Source: Punica granatum (Eukaryota > Streptophyta > Magnoliopsida > Myrtales > Lythraceae). Taken from it: DNA of 64,000 bases. Below, one piece after another: positions 1 to 10,824 of the stretch. The stretch lies in assembly GCF_007655135.1 (NCBI RefSeq), contig NC_045128.1, forward strand, positions 43,599,885 to 43,663,884. Direction: 5' to 3'. The position numbers were made by a program, and so were the translations under genes. Under the pieces are notes generated by a model. That model worked only from the letters and a program-made list of their open reading frames with translations. It was not told the DNA's origin and ran no database searches. Position 1 is the first letter of the stretch, and each line of letters opens with the position of its first letter.

Positions 1-210
1 AATCAAAAAGCTCGCTTGTGAAAGTGAAATTCGAATTTAGATTGAGTAATGAAATTGGTGCGTACAAATCTAAAATCCAAAATCTTCATATATAATTTAG
101 TTAATTATCGCATGTGTATATGTGATCATTGCAATATATGTATTTCCCACATATGTTAAATACTCCAAATAATACGAGTCTAACGGGGTAACTCGAAGTT
201 AGAGCGGAAG

Positions 211-267
211 CACGTGAAAAAAACCAAAATTCTGAGGTGTATAGTACTTCTTCCTCAGCACATCTTC

Positions 268-299
<32 letters not shown>

Positions 300-306
300 A
301 TATAAG
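211..306 (+). promoter_or_regulatory. Putative promoter of COR27-like gene: G-box and TATA box
   Basis: A perfect palindromic G-box, CACGTG, lies at 211-216, and a TATA-like TATATAAG lies at 299-306, about 150 bases before the start codon at 459. Between them is a (TA)n/(TG)n tract. G-boxes are bound by bZIP factors such as HY5 and by bHLH PIFs, and Arabidopsis COR27/COR28 are known light and clock targets. The sites are seen directly; their use is inference. Confidence 0.45.
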
Positions 307-458
307 ACGGTGCCACCCACCTCCCCCTAAAAAATATTCATCCTCGATTTAACAAACCCTCGGCCTCCTTCATGCACTTTCTTCAGGGTTCCCACTACAC
401 CACCAGCCGGTTGAAGGACCATTACTGACAGCGGCAGCCGCGATCGACCTGATTGATC

Positions 459-2091
459 ATGGACATGAGTCGACAGCGGTGCGGGTCATCTTCCTCATGG
501 ACTAACGAGAAGCACCTCCGGTACCTCAACTCAGTGGAGGCTTCGTTTGTCCGTACGATGCTCGACGGCAACAGTGGCGGCATCGGCCATCTCCGCCTCG
601 ACAGATACATGCCGGACAGCTCTGAATCGACTCGGGACTTGAAGGTCCAGAGAAAGAAGAAACTCCACGCAACAGGTGAGAACATAATTCTCGCACTTCC
701 ATACCATCTAGCTACGAAGGAAAAGATCCGGTCCCCCAACCCACCAACGAAGAAGAAGGGAAATAAAAAAAAAAAAAAAATGTTCTCAACGACGAAACGG
801 TTTCAGATCTCGTAAGTCTTGTCGTTCGATCGTATGAAAAGGAAACTGATCAGGGTCTGCTTTCTAATGATCCTGAAAGATAGATTAAAGTGCGAAAGAA
901 CCCTCGACTCGGGTTCATCTTCGAGATGCGGCAATGTGGCTGAGGTGTTTCATTTTAATTTTAACATGTTGGCCATCGGGCTGGGAGAGAACTGCAGTTT
1001 ACTTCGAACATTATGCTGCTCCGACTTCTGTATGCAAGTCTTTCTAGTTTTAATTTTGTATTCTTCTATCGAGCGGAGGCGAAAAGTATACATCAACGTA
1101 GCTAGCTAGCTAGCATATACTATTAGCCAAACAGAGAAAATGTAGCGTCTAGTAAGTTCTGTGACATCTAGAATGACATCTTTACTCATACGTGGTGCAC
1201 TTAACCGCGTCATCAAATATTATGTTATCACTTTAGCATTCAGTAAAATATATGACATGCATAACCGACTTGCTATATATTTACACTACGGGATAGTTAG
1301 TTAAGTAAAATAATTAACTCGAATTTGGGAATCGGGGTATGTGCTTACGACACGCTTGAGCTGCTGACCAAACAGACCAGAAGAGAACACATGAAGGGAA
1401 TTAATCTGTGAAATGTCGAATATATGCCTCAGATATTTTCGAAGGAAAAGTTTGACTTTATGAGCGTTATTTCTTCAACTGCCTTTGACTCAGACTCCTG
1501 ATATTTTTTTTTTCTTTACAAGGTGTAGTGGGCCCACCTGCCAGAATCAACGGCGCGGCTGACAAGAAACAAAGGAGACTCTCATCTCCGCCGTCCCGCC
1601 ATTGCTCTCATGATCAGGTTAGTATATTATTTTCTTTTCTTTTTTACCAAAAAAATTATTTATGGATAAATATCTTACTCATAATAACGCCGATGTCATA
1701 ATCACCAGCTAATTGAATCTTCAATTGTTAGGATATCAAGAGATCATCCCACGCTTATCCACATATATATATATATATATATATATATACCATTAATTCG
1801 GTGAGTATTAGATAGTCATGTGACTATATAAGATTCAATCAACGACCGGGGCACATGTAAAGGTATAGAGACGAGTGTTATGGACTATATGTTAGTTGGT
1901 GATTAAATTTTACACAGTCCCGTGGTTATTGAAAAATTTTCTCAATTTTATTCTGATAAGAGACATTACATATACCATCAATCACATTAATGCAATAGGA
2001 AACACGCACTACATCACAATCAATCATGGTCTTCGTAAATGAGTATTCTTTTCCGTAGGCTCTTTAAATAAAATTCTTATCAGCGTGTGTC

Positions 2092-2122
<31 letters not shown>

Positions 2123-2272
2123 GTATATATATGTTGTTTTATTTATTTACAGGTGATACCACAGCTTATCAGCAACGAAGCGGCTGATGAGAAGCACGAC
2201 GACACAACTGACACGAGTGTGGAGGGACCTGCAGGAACCCATGCACGAGCTACTGCTGCTGATAGCAACTGA
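459..2272 (+). CDS. COR27/COR28-like cold-, light- and clock-regulated protein
   Basis: Three exons: 459-675, 1523-1617 and 2153-2272, giving about 143 residues. Donors are GTGAGA and GTTAGT; acceptors are ACAAG and TTACAG; the frame is continuous across both joins. Residues 12-30 contain WTNEKHLRYLNSVEASFV, the N-terminal signature I recognise from Arabidopsis COLD-REGULATED 27 and 28. A basic stretch (ADKKQRR) and a short SHDQ/VIPQ segment across the exon 2/3 join resemble later COR27 blocks. Known COR27/28 proteins are nuclear, bind COP1 and act in flowering time, photomorphogenesis and freezing tolerance; that function is taken from the family. The protein is shorter than the roughly 225-246 residues of the Arabidopsis members, so the C-terminal part may be reduced or a further exon missed. 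The start chosen is the first ATG in the frame. Intron 2 carries a (TA)n and a (CA)n tract. Confidence 0.68.
1763..1790. repeat. (TA)n microsatellite in intron 2 of the COR27-like gene
   Basis: An uninterrupted TA dinucleotide tract of about 14 units lies inside the second intron. Confidence 0.95.
2091..2117. repeat. (CA)n microsatellite just before exon 3 of the COR27-like gene
   Basis: A CA dinucleotide tract of about 13 units is followed by TA-rich sequence and then the acceptor at 2151-2152. It sits close enough to the branch-point region that length changes could affect splicing (inference). Confidence 0.9.
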
Positions 2273-2889
2273 TGATCAAATTCTCTATCGCTCGTCTCTC
2301 GTGAACAAATTATGTTTCTTTCCTTCTAGTTCTAGCTACCTTCTGTATTGTGTCGGTTTCTTTCATTTATTTATTTTTATTTAGCTTTTCTCTCTCTCTC
2401 GCTCTCTTTTTTAATTTGCTTTTCTCTTTGTTTTCCTGTTGCTTGTTCATTGAGCTAATTATGTATGTATCAGTATGCGCTCGCGAGCGGGTGTGTAGAA
2501 GAGCTGAGCAACCATATTATAAAGCATTTCCTAATTATAATTTATAGCAATATTCCACGTGAAAGCGAAATCAAAAGTATACTCAAATTAAAGATCCGAG
2601 AGAGATATTTGTTGGTGGTGGTGGAGCCGACAGATGAGGCTGATACATGATGGGAAGCCAAGGATGACACCCCTATCATGTCCAAGTCCAACTTTGCTGT
2701 TGGTGCATTTATGGATAATATTTCTTTATATTTGTCAAGAAACAAATTGCTGTGGATAATGAGATAATTATCGTCCACAAATACTCTGTAGTCTATACTG
2801 TTCCGAAGTTGGACAGGAAATGAGGATCCAAATCCTATGTAAGTGAAGGATTAATAATTAATACAGAAGGTAGAAGTTTGAAATACATA

Positions 2890-3045
2890 CGATACAAATG
2901 GATCACCGATAAGAGTGAAATTATCATTCACACGTATCTTCATCCTCGATCTTTTCACTAAAGATGAAGGGGTGCAGCAGCCTCTACTGCGAAAATAAAA
3001 TAGATCAAATGGATGACTAGTAAGAGTAAAATGGTCATTCACATG
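2890..3045. repeat. Imperfect direct repeat, two ~45-bp copies
   Basis: Copies at about 2890-2934 and 3001-3045 share blocks such as CAAATGGAT, TAAGAGT and TCATTCACA. The flanking words CAGCCTCTACTG and TAGCCTCTACTG recur further on, suggesting an old tandem unit of about 110 bp. Confidence 0.55.
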
Positions 3046-4796
3046 ATTTTCCTCGGCCATTTACTTAATATCAAGACACACACACACACACACACACACA
3101 TACATATTAGCCTCTACTGTGGAAACCAAATGCACTTCGGATAGTAGGGCCTATATCACGACCTCTCTTCATCGCTTCTTTCTTTTCTTTTGGTTGTGCA
3201 TGAGCGGTCCGAAAGGGATGCTTGGTTCATTGAATACAAGTTCAATAGGTGAGACTATGTTTCGCCTGGAATTCGTGATCCACTCTCTGGCTGCCGCGTA
3301 GCGTTTAGATTGTCAGGCGTGTCAGGGCGAAGTCCCAAGATGTAAGTGAGGACGAAACCACTAGCCATCCTTACCGAGCTAAAGCGTTGCACCATCGGGA
3401 GGTTGTAGAGGTGTTGTAGACGATATCACGGTTTCGAGGGTTAAGCAATTTCTTTTGGATTTATCAATCTAAGCAGAAGACAATATACTTTAATATTATT
3501 GATCATTCTTTGATTTAAAGAATCATCCCATCTCAATTGAGAACATAAATACCTTTTTAGGAAGAAATCAAGCTCTGCTTCTGTATTAAGTTCTCCCAGA
3601 CATGCGCGTGATGTTTAGCCCAATACGTATATGAGACAGCTTGGAAGCTGGTCTGTGTGATGTCGAGATGGCTCGAGAGCTAGTCTAAGTGATGATGGTC
3701 ACAGCCTAGGAAAGGCTCGTGAAGATGTGTCTCGGTTGATTGTAGCCAAAATGGATGAGTTTCTGCTAAGAAGTCTTGACTCGTGTGATGCCTCATTGTA
3801 GGTGAGTCTCAGCTAGACGCAGCCGAAAGTGAAGTCACAGCCCTAAAGCCGCTCGTGGAAGGATAGAATCATGGTCCCTGGAAGGTCCGTGTTGGCAGGC
3901 CTCGGCTACAGGGTAGCCAAAAAGAAGAGCCTTAGGCCCGAAAGCTTTGACTTGATAAAACTATTCTTAGCTCGGAAGCGTCGGAATGGAAAGAAGTGAT
4001 AGAATGGAATCGAGGGTTTTGGTGGGGGAAGGCGAGAGAAAGAACGGAACAAGATGTTTCAAGGGATTAGTGAGGAAAAATGGAACTGAGAATTCCGGGA
4101 CTGATGAGAAGAATAGAATTATGGTTTTCGCGGGGTAGGTGACGACAATCAAAGATACAAAGGGTGCGATATGTATATATTGAAGTGTATGTGCGATAAA
4201 GTAAATGGTAGATGAATGTAAAGATAAATTAGATAAACATTTGTGTCATTGTGTTTGTCACAGGGGTTTACAATGTTCTTCCAATCCGGTATATATAAGC
4301 TCAACCTAGAGTAACGCCCAAAATACCGAGATCGGGAAATTGTTCTAACGAGAAACTAAATATAGACTATCCTAATATTTTCGGGGAATACGTCTCCATT
4401 ATTCCCTAATTACAAAAAGAACACGCAAAATAACGAAGTCAAAAAGAAGGAAATTCCCTCAAATTGGTCCACGTCCTCTCTCATGCAATATTTATCTCTT
4501 GAATGGAGGAAGAAGTGAGTAAAATTATTATGCGATAACGGAATAGCAAAACAACAAGGAAACCCTGATTAAGAAAATGAATTCAGAGCTTCTTAATTCT
4601 AAGTCGAAGACGATCTCATCTCGAGGAAAACTGATCCCCTTGGTAGTTTATACTCTGCGATGGGAACACTAGAGCTACTTAAGAGTTAGATGGCTATATT
4701 TGAGAAGTTAATTCGTCAGCCCTCTCTCTGCTTTGAGGGGCTTGTGTTTCCACTCTCTAATCGAATAATTTACCGAGACATTAATGTGGATCATTT

Positions 4797-4965
4797 GGCA
4801 TTTAAAAGTTGAATGAATCTCGATTAATTTAGTTTGAGCAGGATCAACCTATAAATGATAAAAAAATTTCAATCGTAGATTTTTTCTATTCACAAGTTTC
4901 GAATCTGAAACATATTTTTTGGAGAGAGATACCGAATCTCTTAAATCAAATCCATTTTGGTATTT
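4797..4965 (-). mobile_element. SINE-like repeat copy
   Basis: Read on the minus strand this matches the repeat family also seen at 9071, 14405 and 17749. It has an A-box-like block, a B-box-like GATTCGAAAC followed by TTGTGAAT, then a GGTTGATCC...CTCAAACTAAATTAAT block, and ends with the CATTCAACTTTTAAAT segment. B-box and order of blocks are seen directly; the SINE label is inference. Confidence 0.45.
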
Positions 4966-6890
4966 ACCATGCATTTGACAATAGGGACATCCAATTATTG
5001 ATTTTTGTCCAGCTAGCAATGACGCCGTTTTCATGCAACAATCTGATATTGTTACATGATTACACATTCAATCATGATAGGCTCTGTTAAAAAATTACTT
5101 AATTTCTTCCCACTGAAGATAACCCCTAACAACGTTCAGCACGCCCTATATATGACTGTCACTCAACTATGCTAAAAGTAATAAGACCTATATATGCTTC
5201 TGTTCCCAGGTCTTCATTTTCCACGACTGTGTTTTGACATTACACTTATTTAAAACCCACAAAATGGAGAAGTTTGGAGGAACATGCTTGTTCTCACACA
5301 AAGAAGCTACTCACTAGGTGGTTGCTCATGCTTTCCCTAGGAAAAATTATCGAGTCCGTTTGGGCTTCCATTTAGATCAACTTTTTGTAATATACACGCT
5401 CTATTATTACAAGAAAAATAAAAAATATCCAAAGACCTATGGAGGACCAGGCAGTTTGTTGAAGTGATAGCACAAAATGTGAGATTTTAAGGTTAACCTT
5501 GCTAGATACGGTCTGGGAGCTATAAGTGTGCACGGCATTTCGAACGGTAAGGTTTTGAGATGTCACAATCTCCTAATCTATTAATTTTCTTATATATTTA
5601 TTTTATTTATTCAGTAATACACCTCTCACGAGTGGGCTGAAATAGTTTTAAACGTCGAGTGCGTGAAATATCATTAGTTGTGATCGATACGTATGCGGTG
5701 CCTTGAGATGCTATATGGAAATTTGAGATGATTATAATTGTCTAATTTAAAAGACTAAAGATTGTTCTTTATTATTTATTTAGAATGAGCTCCATTAATC
5801 TTCTCAAGGTCGTGGGGCTGCTGAGAAAAATTTACTGGGCCGCATAATCTTGATCGTTTGATGAAGAATTGAAGATTTGTTGTGGCCATGAACAATAAAT
5901 TAATTTAATGAAGACAAATGATCTTTCCCTCTAATGATGGGATTTCAGTAGAAAAGACATCAGGAAATTGTGGCTGGGTAAATATTGTATTTTTTATTTA
6001 TTTATATAATTATTTTTAGCAGCAAAATGATAGCATAACACCCACACTTTTGACGTAAAATCATTGTCAAAACCTGGTGATATGGTGGGATTTCTTGATA
6101 TAAGGGCAAAATCAAAGCCATTCTTCCTTTATTTATTAGTAAAGTTAACGAGATTTCCTAAAATAATGTTGCATGTTGCCAATTCTCCACCTCTTGCAAT
6201 ATTCTGCCATGCATATCTTCCTTACATGGAAAATCCCCATCATGGAAGACAAACCTCCATATGGTCTCTTCCTTACTTGGATGCCTTCTACCATCTTGGG
6301 AGCCACTCCATAGTCTCCATGTATTCCACATGCATAAGAATTTCTCCAAATTGAAAGCAATCTTGAGTGATATGAAAATTACCTCATGACCGCCATTCTT
6401 GCCAATTAGAAACATATCCAAGTTTGTTCACGCCCGAGCTTGGAAATAATCAGCAGCTATCATTCACAAGTTGCCAATCTAGTGCGCGTCTATCCAAGTC
6501 CGGTAGCACCAGTAGTTTCAGTTGAATTTCCACACGGATCTCGATCACGAGCCGCTCTCCAATGCTTGGGCCCAAGTTGCTCAATCGAATCGGTCATGGG
6601 ATGCCTCTAATTGAGCCCAATTAAGCCCATGGAATCCATCATGCTTGTTACGTGTCCCTCAAACTCCGCAATTACCGTTAGATGCGAAAAATGATTGTAA
6701 ACATACTACTGTAGAGCAAAATCTTCTGACCATAAAGGCGGGACTCTTCATACGATATAATAACTTAATTTCTGTTTGATCTCCTGTATTTTTTATTTTA
6801 TTTTTCATCGTCCCCTCTCACAATTGATGTATGTGAAGTTGCTCGTCAGTCTATTCGTTTTTCCTTCCCTTTCTTCCAACACTGTGGAAT

Positions 6891-6963
6891 GGGCCCGCCT
6901 TCAACATGAGCCTGGCCCAAAATTTCCTGCGCTAAGCTCATGATTTGAATTGGGCCGCGGGCC
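6891..6963. promoter_or_regulatory. Cluster of Site II (TGGGCY-type) elements upstream of the TMEM161-like gene
   Basis: ATGGGCCCGCC, CTGGCCCAAAA and ATTGGGCCGCGGGCC fall within about 75 bases, 240-310 bases before the start codon. TGGGCY Site II motifs are bound by TCP factors and are typical of housekeeping plant promoters. Another TTGGGCCCAAG occurs near 6566. Confidence 0.5.
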
Positions 6964-7198
6964 TTTCAGTAATTTCTGACGGGTTGGGTTGAAGCTAGGA
7001 CAGAACAACGATAGGGGAGGTCGCAGCTCAGTTCGGGACGACGCCGTCGACGAGACGACAAGACACTGATTGACAACCACCTTGAGATCTCAGTTCTCCG
7101 GCTCTCCTTCGTCTTCCCCCTCTCCCGTCCCGGCCGCTCCTCAAAGTTCCCGGGTAGCATTCCGCACCATCTCCGGGCAACTGAGACACCCTCCCACA

Positions 7199-8563
7199 AT
7201 GCTACAATCCCTTCTCACATTCAGGAACCTGTTACTCCATACTTCCCTCTCACTGTTACTCTCTCTCCTCCTCTCCTTCCTCCGGTTCCCCTCCCTCCTA
7301 CTTCACGGCCTCTTCACTTACATCCACCCGGAGAACCTCGGCCAGCAGAACGGCCTCAGGGCAGCCATCCGCCGCCCCGGCTCCGACCCCTCCGAGCCCG
7401 AGCCGCGGAAGAAGACCAAATCCAAGGACAAGTTCGAATTCGATGAGAACAATGCCCAGATCTTCAGGATCAAGCTCGATCCCGACCACCTCCAGACGAG
7501 GATCTACTATAGTGAGTATCACAGCGTGTCCGTGCTCTCGTTTGTCAGCTTGTCTTGTGTATTGCTTCAGCTTTATCTGGGCGAATCGGTTAATGATGGG
7601 GTTCTCGCGAGCGGTTCTTTGATCCCTGTCCTGTTGGGGTTTTTCGCCGTCTCGAGACTGTTCTTAGTGCTCGCTAAGGTTTCCTTCGAGAAATCGGCCT
7701 CAAGGCTGTCGGAGAAGAGATTGAGCTTGTGTTTTGGGGGATTAGGGTTCATTGCCGGGCTCATGATTTGCTCGTCGCTCCTCCGGTCGGTTCTTGATTT
7801 CGATTGTGGGTCAATTGATGGGTTCTGGGCGGTCCTGTTGGCGTTTTTAATGGGCTGCCTCGCCGGTTTGCTCTACATGCCTGCCTTGAAGTGTGCAAGA
7901 TCATTTTGGCTTGGGACTGATCAAATTCGGTGCAATCTCGGGTTAATCTCCAGTGGATGGTTCGCGAGGACTGCGCTTTATCTGACTTGCATTCTGAATA
8001 TCTTCACTGCTTTGTTATGGATCAATCCATTTATCGATATTCTCATTAACAAGAAGGCTATTGATAGTAAGGCGGCACGATTATCCACTGGTTCCCGGGT
8101 TGATGAGAAATTAGCAGGCAATGTGGGAATGTCGAGCTCGGAATTTGCTAAGTTCCGGCTTTACTGCTTGCTGCTCTCAGGTCTCTCCCAATTCATAGCT
8201 TTACGACCAAACTTGCAAATGTATTTGAACGAAGCAGTACTGTCATGGTACCAGAGGCTCCATGCTAGCAGGGTTCCCGACTTAGACTTCAGTCGGGCAA
8301 AGGTTTTCCTGCACAATCACTACGCTTGCCTTGCCGTTGTGCATTATTTTGTCCCACCGGCTTTGGTACTCGTTTTCCTTGGCTTATCTCAAATAGAAGG
8401 GCGGCCACTGGGGAAGTTCGAGATGCTATGTAGTCAGCAGCCCTGCTTCGGTTTTTTCAAGCAAGTGGCTCTGCTATTGGCCTGGTGGGTGGTGTTTGTT
8501 TGGTCAGTTTTCACCTCAGTGACCCTAGTGTTGTACCGTCGAGGTTTCTTGTATGTCTCGTGA
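7199..8563 (+). CDS. TMEM161-family multi-pass membrane protein
   Basis: Intronless frame of 454 residues starting at the first ATG, 7199; the frame stays open upstream but without an ATG. The N-terminus has a long leucine-rich hydrophobic segment (LLLHTSLSLLLSLLLSFL), then a charged loop and about seven more hydrophobic segments to the C-terminus, as expected of a multi-pass membrane protein. Three regions align with what I know of animal TMEM161A/B: the GLLYMPALKCA segment, the LLWINPFIDILI segment, and a FRLYCLLL...RPNLQMYLNEA block. TMEM161B has been linked to cardiac rhythm and ciliary function in animals; the role of plant homologues is, to my knowledge, undescribed. Codon use and GC content look like a normal expressed gene, and Site II motifs upstream suggest broad expression (inference). 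Confidence 0.83.
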   Translation: MLQSLLTFRNLLLHTSLSLLLSLLLSFLRFPSLLLHGLFTYIHPENLGQQNGLRAAIRRPGSDPSEPEPRKKTKSKDKFEFDENNAQIFRIKLDPDHLQTRIYYSEYHSVSVLSFVSLSCVLLQLYLGESVNDGVLASGSLIPVLLGFFAVSRLFLVLAKVSFEKSASRLSEKRLSLCFGGLGFIAGLMICSSLLRSVLDFDCGSIDGFWAVLLAFLMGCLAGLLYMPALKCARSFWLGTDQIRCNLGLISSGWFARTALYLTCILNIFTALLWINPFIDILINKKAIDSKAARLSTGSRVDEKLAGNVGMSSSEFAKFRLYCLLLSGLSQFIALRPNLQMYLNEAVLSWYQRLHASRVPDLDFSRAKVFLHNHYACLAVVHYFVPPALVLVFLGLSQIEGRPLGKFEMLCSQQPCFGFFKQVALLLAWWVVFVWSVFTSVTLVLYRRGFLYVS

Positions 8564-9070
8564 TTGAATTGAAGTTGTTTTCTTCAGTTTTGTCTCGCTC
8601 GGGCCCTTTGTCGTGGCCTCGATCAGAAGTTTTTTTTTTTTTTTTTTGTCCTCAGAGATTTGTGACTTTGTAACTGTCTCTGCAGTCAGAGAAAGAAGCA
8701 TGATATGATATAATAGAAAGCACACGTTTTTGTCTTTGTTGACAATTACAATCTTGAATGATACTGCAAGAGATGGCTAAACAAACTCAGTTGCTTGCTG
8801 CTCTCTTCATTGTGCGTATGCCGGCTCTGAAGGAAGAATTGCAGTTTCCTCTGTAGCTAATCGAATGGTTATATCGTCATAGGAAAGACGACGGTTTATG
8901 CCTACATCTTCGATTGAATATCTCGGGAATTTATTTTTTTTCGGTGATTGAAGAGACCGAAGCCTAGAAGTCTGAGGATTTACTCGAAAAGCTTCAGCTT
9001 TTAGATCTTGCAAGCTTATATATATTGAAGAATTTTTTTTTGGGTTAAAATGCCATCTCTAATCGGCATA

Positions 9071-9227
9071 GATTGTTTTAAGCGGTTTGGTGTTTATTCT
9101 TTTTAATCAAGATTTCGAGTTCGATTATTATAAATGAAGAAACTCTACGCATGAAGAGTTTTACATTTAGTGAATCAACCCAACTATTAGTTGAAATTCA
9201 TTAGACTTTTGAGTATCCGGAAAAAAA
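9071..9227 (+). mobile_element. SINE-like repeat copy ending in poly(A)
   Basis: It starts near TTTTAAGCGGTTTGG (A-box-like) and has GAGTTCGATTATT (B-box-like). A TAAATGAAGAAAC block, a GTGAATCAACCCAACT block and CATTAGACTTTTGAGTATCCG follow, then a short A-run. The order of blocks matches the copies at 14405 and 17749. Confidence 0.5.
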
Positions 9228-9745
9228 GGGGGAGGTCTCCGGCATTTAATCAAACCGTCTTTCGATGTTTCATGTGGTTCATGTTCCTTGTTTTCCAGAA
9301 CTTCCACCAACTTTCTTCACTTTCTTCTCCTCACTTCCACTTATTTAGGTAGAAGTCCCTATCCCTCGCTCTGTAAAAAATATGGCATTTGTTGCTAACA
9401 TGTAAAAAGCAAAGTGCCTTGCAAACAAGGGACTGACTGAACTTCAATATATACTTAACTTAATTAAGCTGCACTGCCACGAAATTTAACCTGGTTCTAT
9501 ATTTGGCTCATAAGATCAGATATGATTCTCTGGCAGAACGGGATGATGAAATCATTGATTGAATCTAACAAGTTCTTCCGATTAAATGCCCGCGAAATGA
9601 GTTATCCGTCCGTGGAACATACATTATCCACAAAATTCTTCTCTTGTGTGTGTTAAAATTGTTCGTCTCAAACGTACTTTTTTCTTCCACGTTGAATCTT
9701 CAAAAGTGCATTGGATCAGGAAATTCTTTAATTAAAAAATACGTT

Positions 9746-9770
9746 TATATATATATATATATATATATAT
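9746..9770. repeat. (TA)n microsatellite
   Basis: About 12 TA units. Confidence 0.9.
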
Positions 9771-9879
9771 GCCCATCAAAGACCGTTCCTTGTGCGATCA
9801 CCTCAACGTTGTCTGTCATCGGCCGTGCGCCTCACCGCACTCTACAATGATAGAAATCCAACTCCCACTCCCACCGAAA

Positions 9880-9933
<54 letters not shown>

Positions 9934-9934
9934 T
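9880..9934. repeat. (ATT)n microsatellite
   Basis: About 18 uninterrupted ATT units, the longest trinucleotide tract in the window and a likely length-polymorphic marker. Confidence 0.95.
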
Positions 9935-10644
9935 TCTTTTAATTTTGGTTGAAAAAACTATAGATATCTCCAAAAAAACAAAAAACAAAAAACAAAAAGA
10001 AACTGACCGTGACTCTCTATGCATGAATAAATTCGTTCGCGTGATTTGTGAACTACATCACATCACATCAATTATTTGTCTTTAATTTAACTAGTTGATT
10101 GCCCTATGCACAGGGTATTGAAAATTATTAGTTAACTTTTAATTTTCTTTCTTTTTTTTTTTTTCCTTCTTCGTCCATACTCTTCTTATCTCGAGAGTTG
10201 GTCGCACATTTTTTAATCAAATTTCCTTTGAAATTTCTATCCGGTTGATATTCATATAGATTGGAAAAGAATTTGAATGTGCATCTCTGCTAAATTGATT
10301 TACCTTACGACTTCTATCGTAGTATATATTTTAATGATCAGCAATGTCTCACCCCGAAATTAAACAAAACATCATTTTATCATTTGATAGGAATAGGAAG
10401 CGTGACTAAAGGTACGACCTTTATGGGTAGTCCATGGACACGTGCGACGCAATCACCCGGGGGGGCATGGGATCATTGATATGAACGGGGATAAAGAAAG
10501 GAAGGGAAGCATAGGCAGAAAGAACGTTTTCGAGAGAAGACGTAACGTACCTTCTCGTTACTTCCTTTCCATTTTCTTCTCCCTCCTCCTCCTTCTTCTT
10601 CTCCTCCTCCTACTCCTCCTTTTCCTATCTTCTTCCTCTGTCCG

Positions 10645-10646
<2 letters not shown>

Positions 10647-10679
<33 letters not shown>
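10647..10679. repeat. (CT)n tract upstream of HSFB2a
   Basis: About 16 CT units follow a longer pyrimidine-rich stretch from about 10560. CT-rich blocks near transcription starts are common in plant core promoters and leaders. Confidence 0.9.
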
Positions 10680-10680
<1 letters not shown>

Positions 10681-10719
10681 ATCCGTTTCTCTCTCTTCTC
10701 GATCAATAAATTCCTCCGG

Positions 10720-10732
10720 GAACCTTCTAGAA
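10720..10732 (+). promoter_or_regulatory. Perfect three-unit heat shock element
   Basis: GAACCTTCTAGAA matches the canonical nGAAnnTTCnnGAAn HSE with all three inverted pentamers intact. It lies 93 bases before the HSFB2a start codon, so heat induction or feedback by heat stress factors is likely; this is inference. Confidence 0.65.
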
Positions 10733-10824
10733 TTGGCATCTTCCGCATTCCTCGCCATCGAGAGCCTACCTCGGTCCTTCTATTATCTCTACGGAACAGA
10801 AGTATTCTCTCTCTCATATCTGCT

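Larger units (their letters stand above)
2273..7198. other. Intergenic spacer without a recognisable gene
   Basis: This holds the 3' flank of the COR27-like gene, a (CA)n tract at about 3076-3101, a short imperfect duplication (2890-3045), a SINE-like copy (4797-4965) and the promoter of the TMEM161-like gene. A TATA-like GGTATATATAAGC near 4290 has no supported gene behind it. The short open frames here show no domain I recognise. Confidence 0.6.
8564..10646. other. Intergenic spacer between the TMEM161-like gene and HSFB2a
   Basis: The first ~200 bases are the probable 3' UTR of the TMEM161-like gene. The rest holds a SINE-like copy, a (TA)n tract and a long (ATT)n tract. No gene is supported on either strand. 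Confidence 0.65.

Noticed and set aside
819..1109. Open frame of 96 residues downstream of COR27-like exon 1
   Set aside because: It lies wholly in the inferred first intron and has no similarity I recognise.
3300..4450. Possible old LTR or unknown transcription unit with a TATA box near 4290
   Set aside because: No terminal repeats, primer-binding site or coding capacity could be identified.
6064..6421. Overlapping open frames of 71-96 residues on both strands
   Set aside because: Neither strand shows a recognisable domain, splice-linked partner exons or codon bias, and overlap on both strands points to chance.
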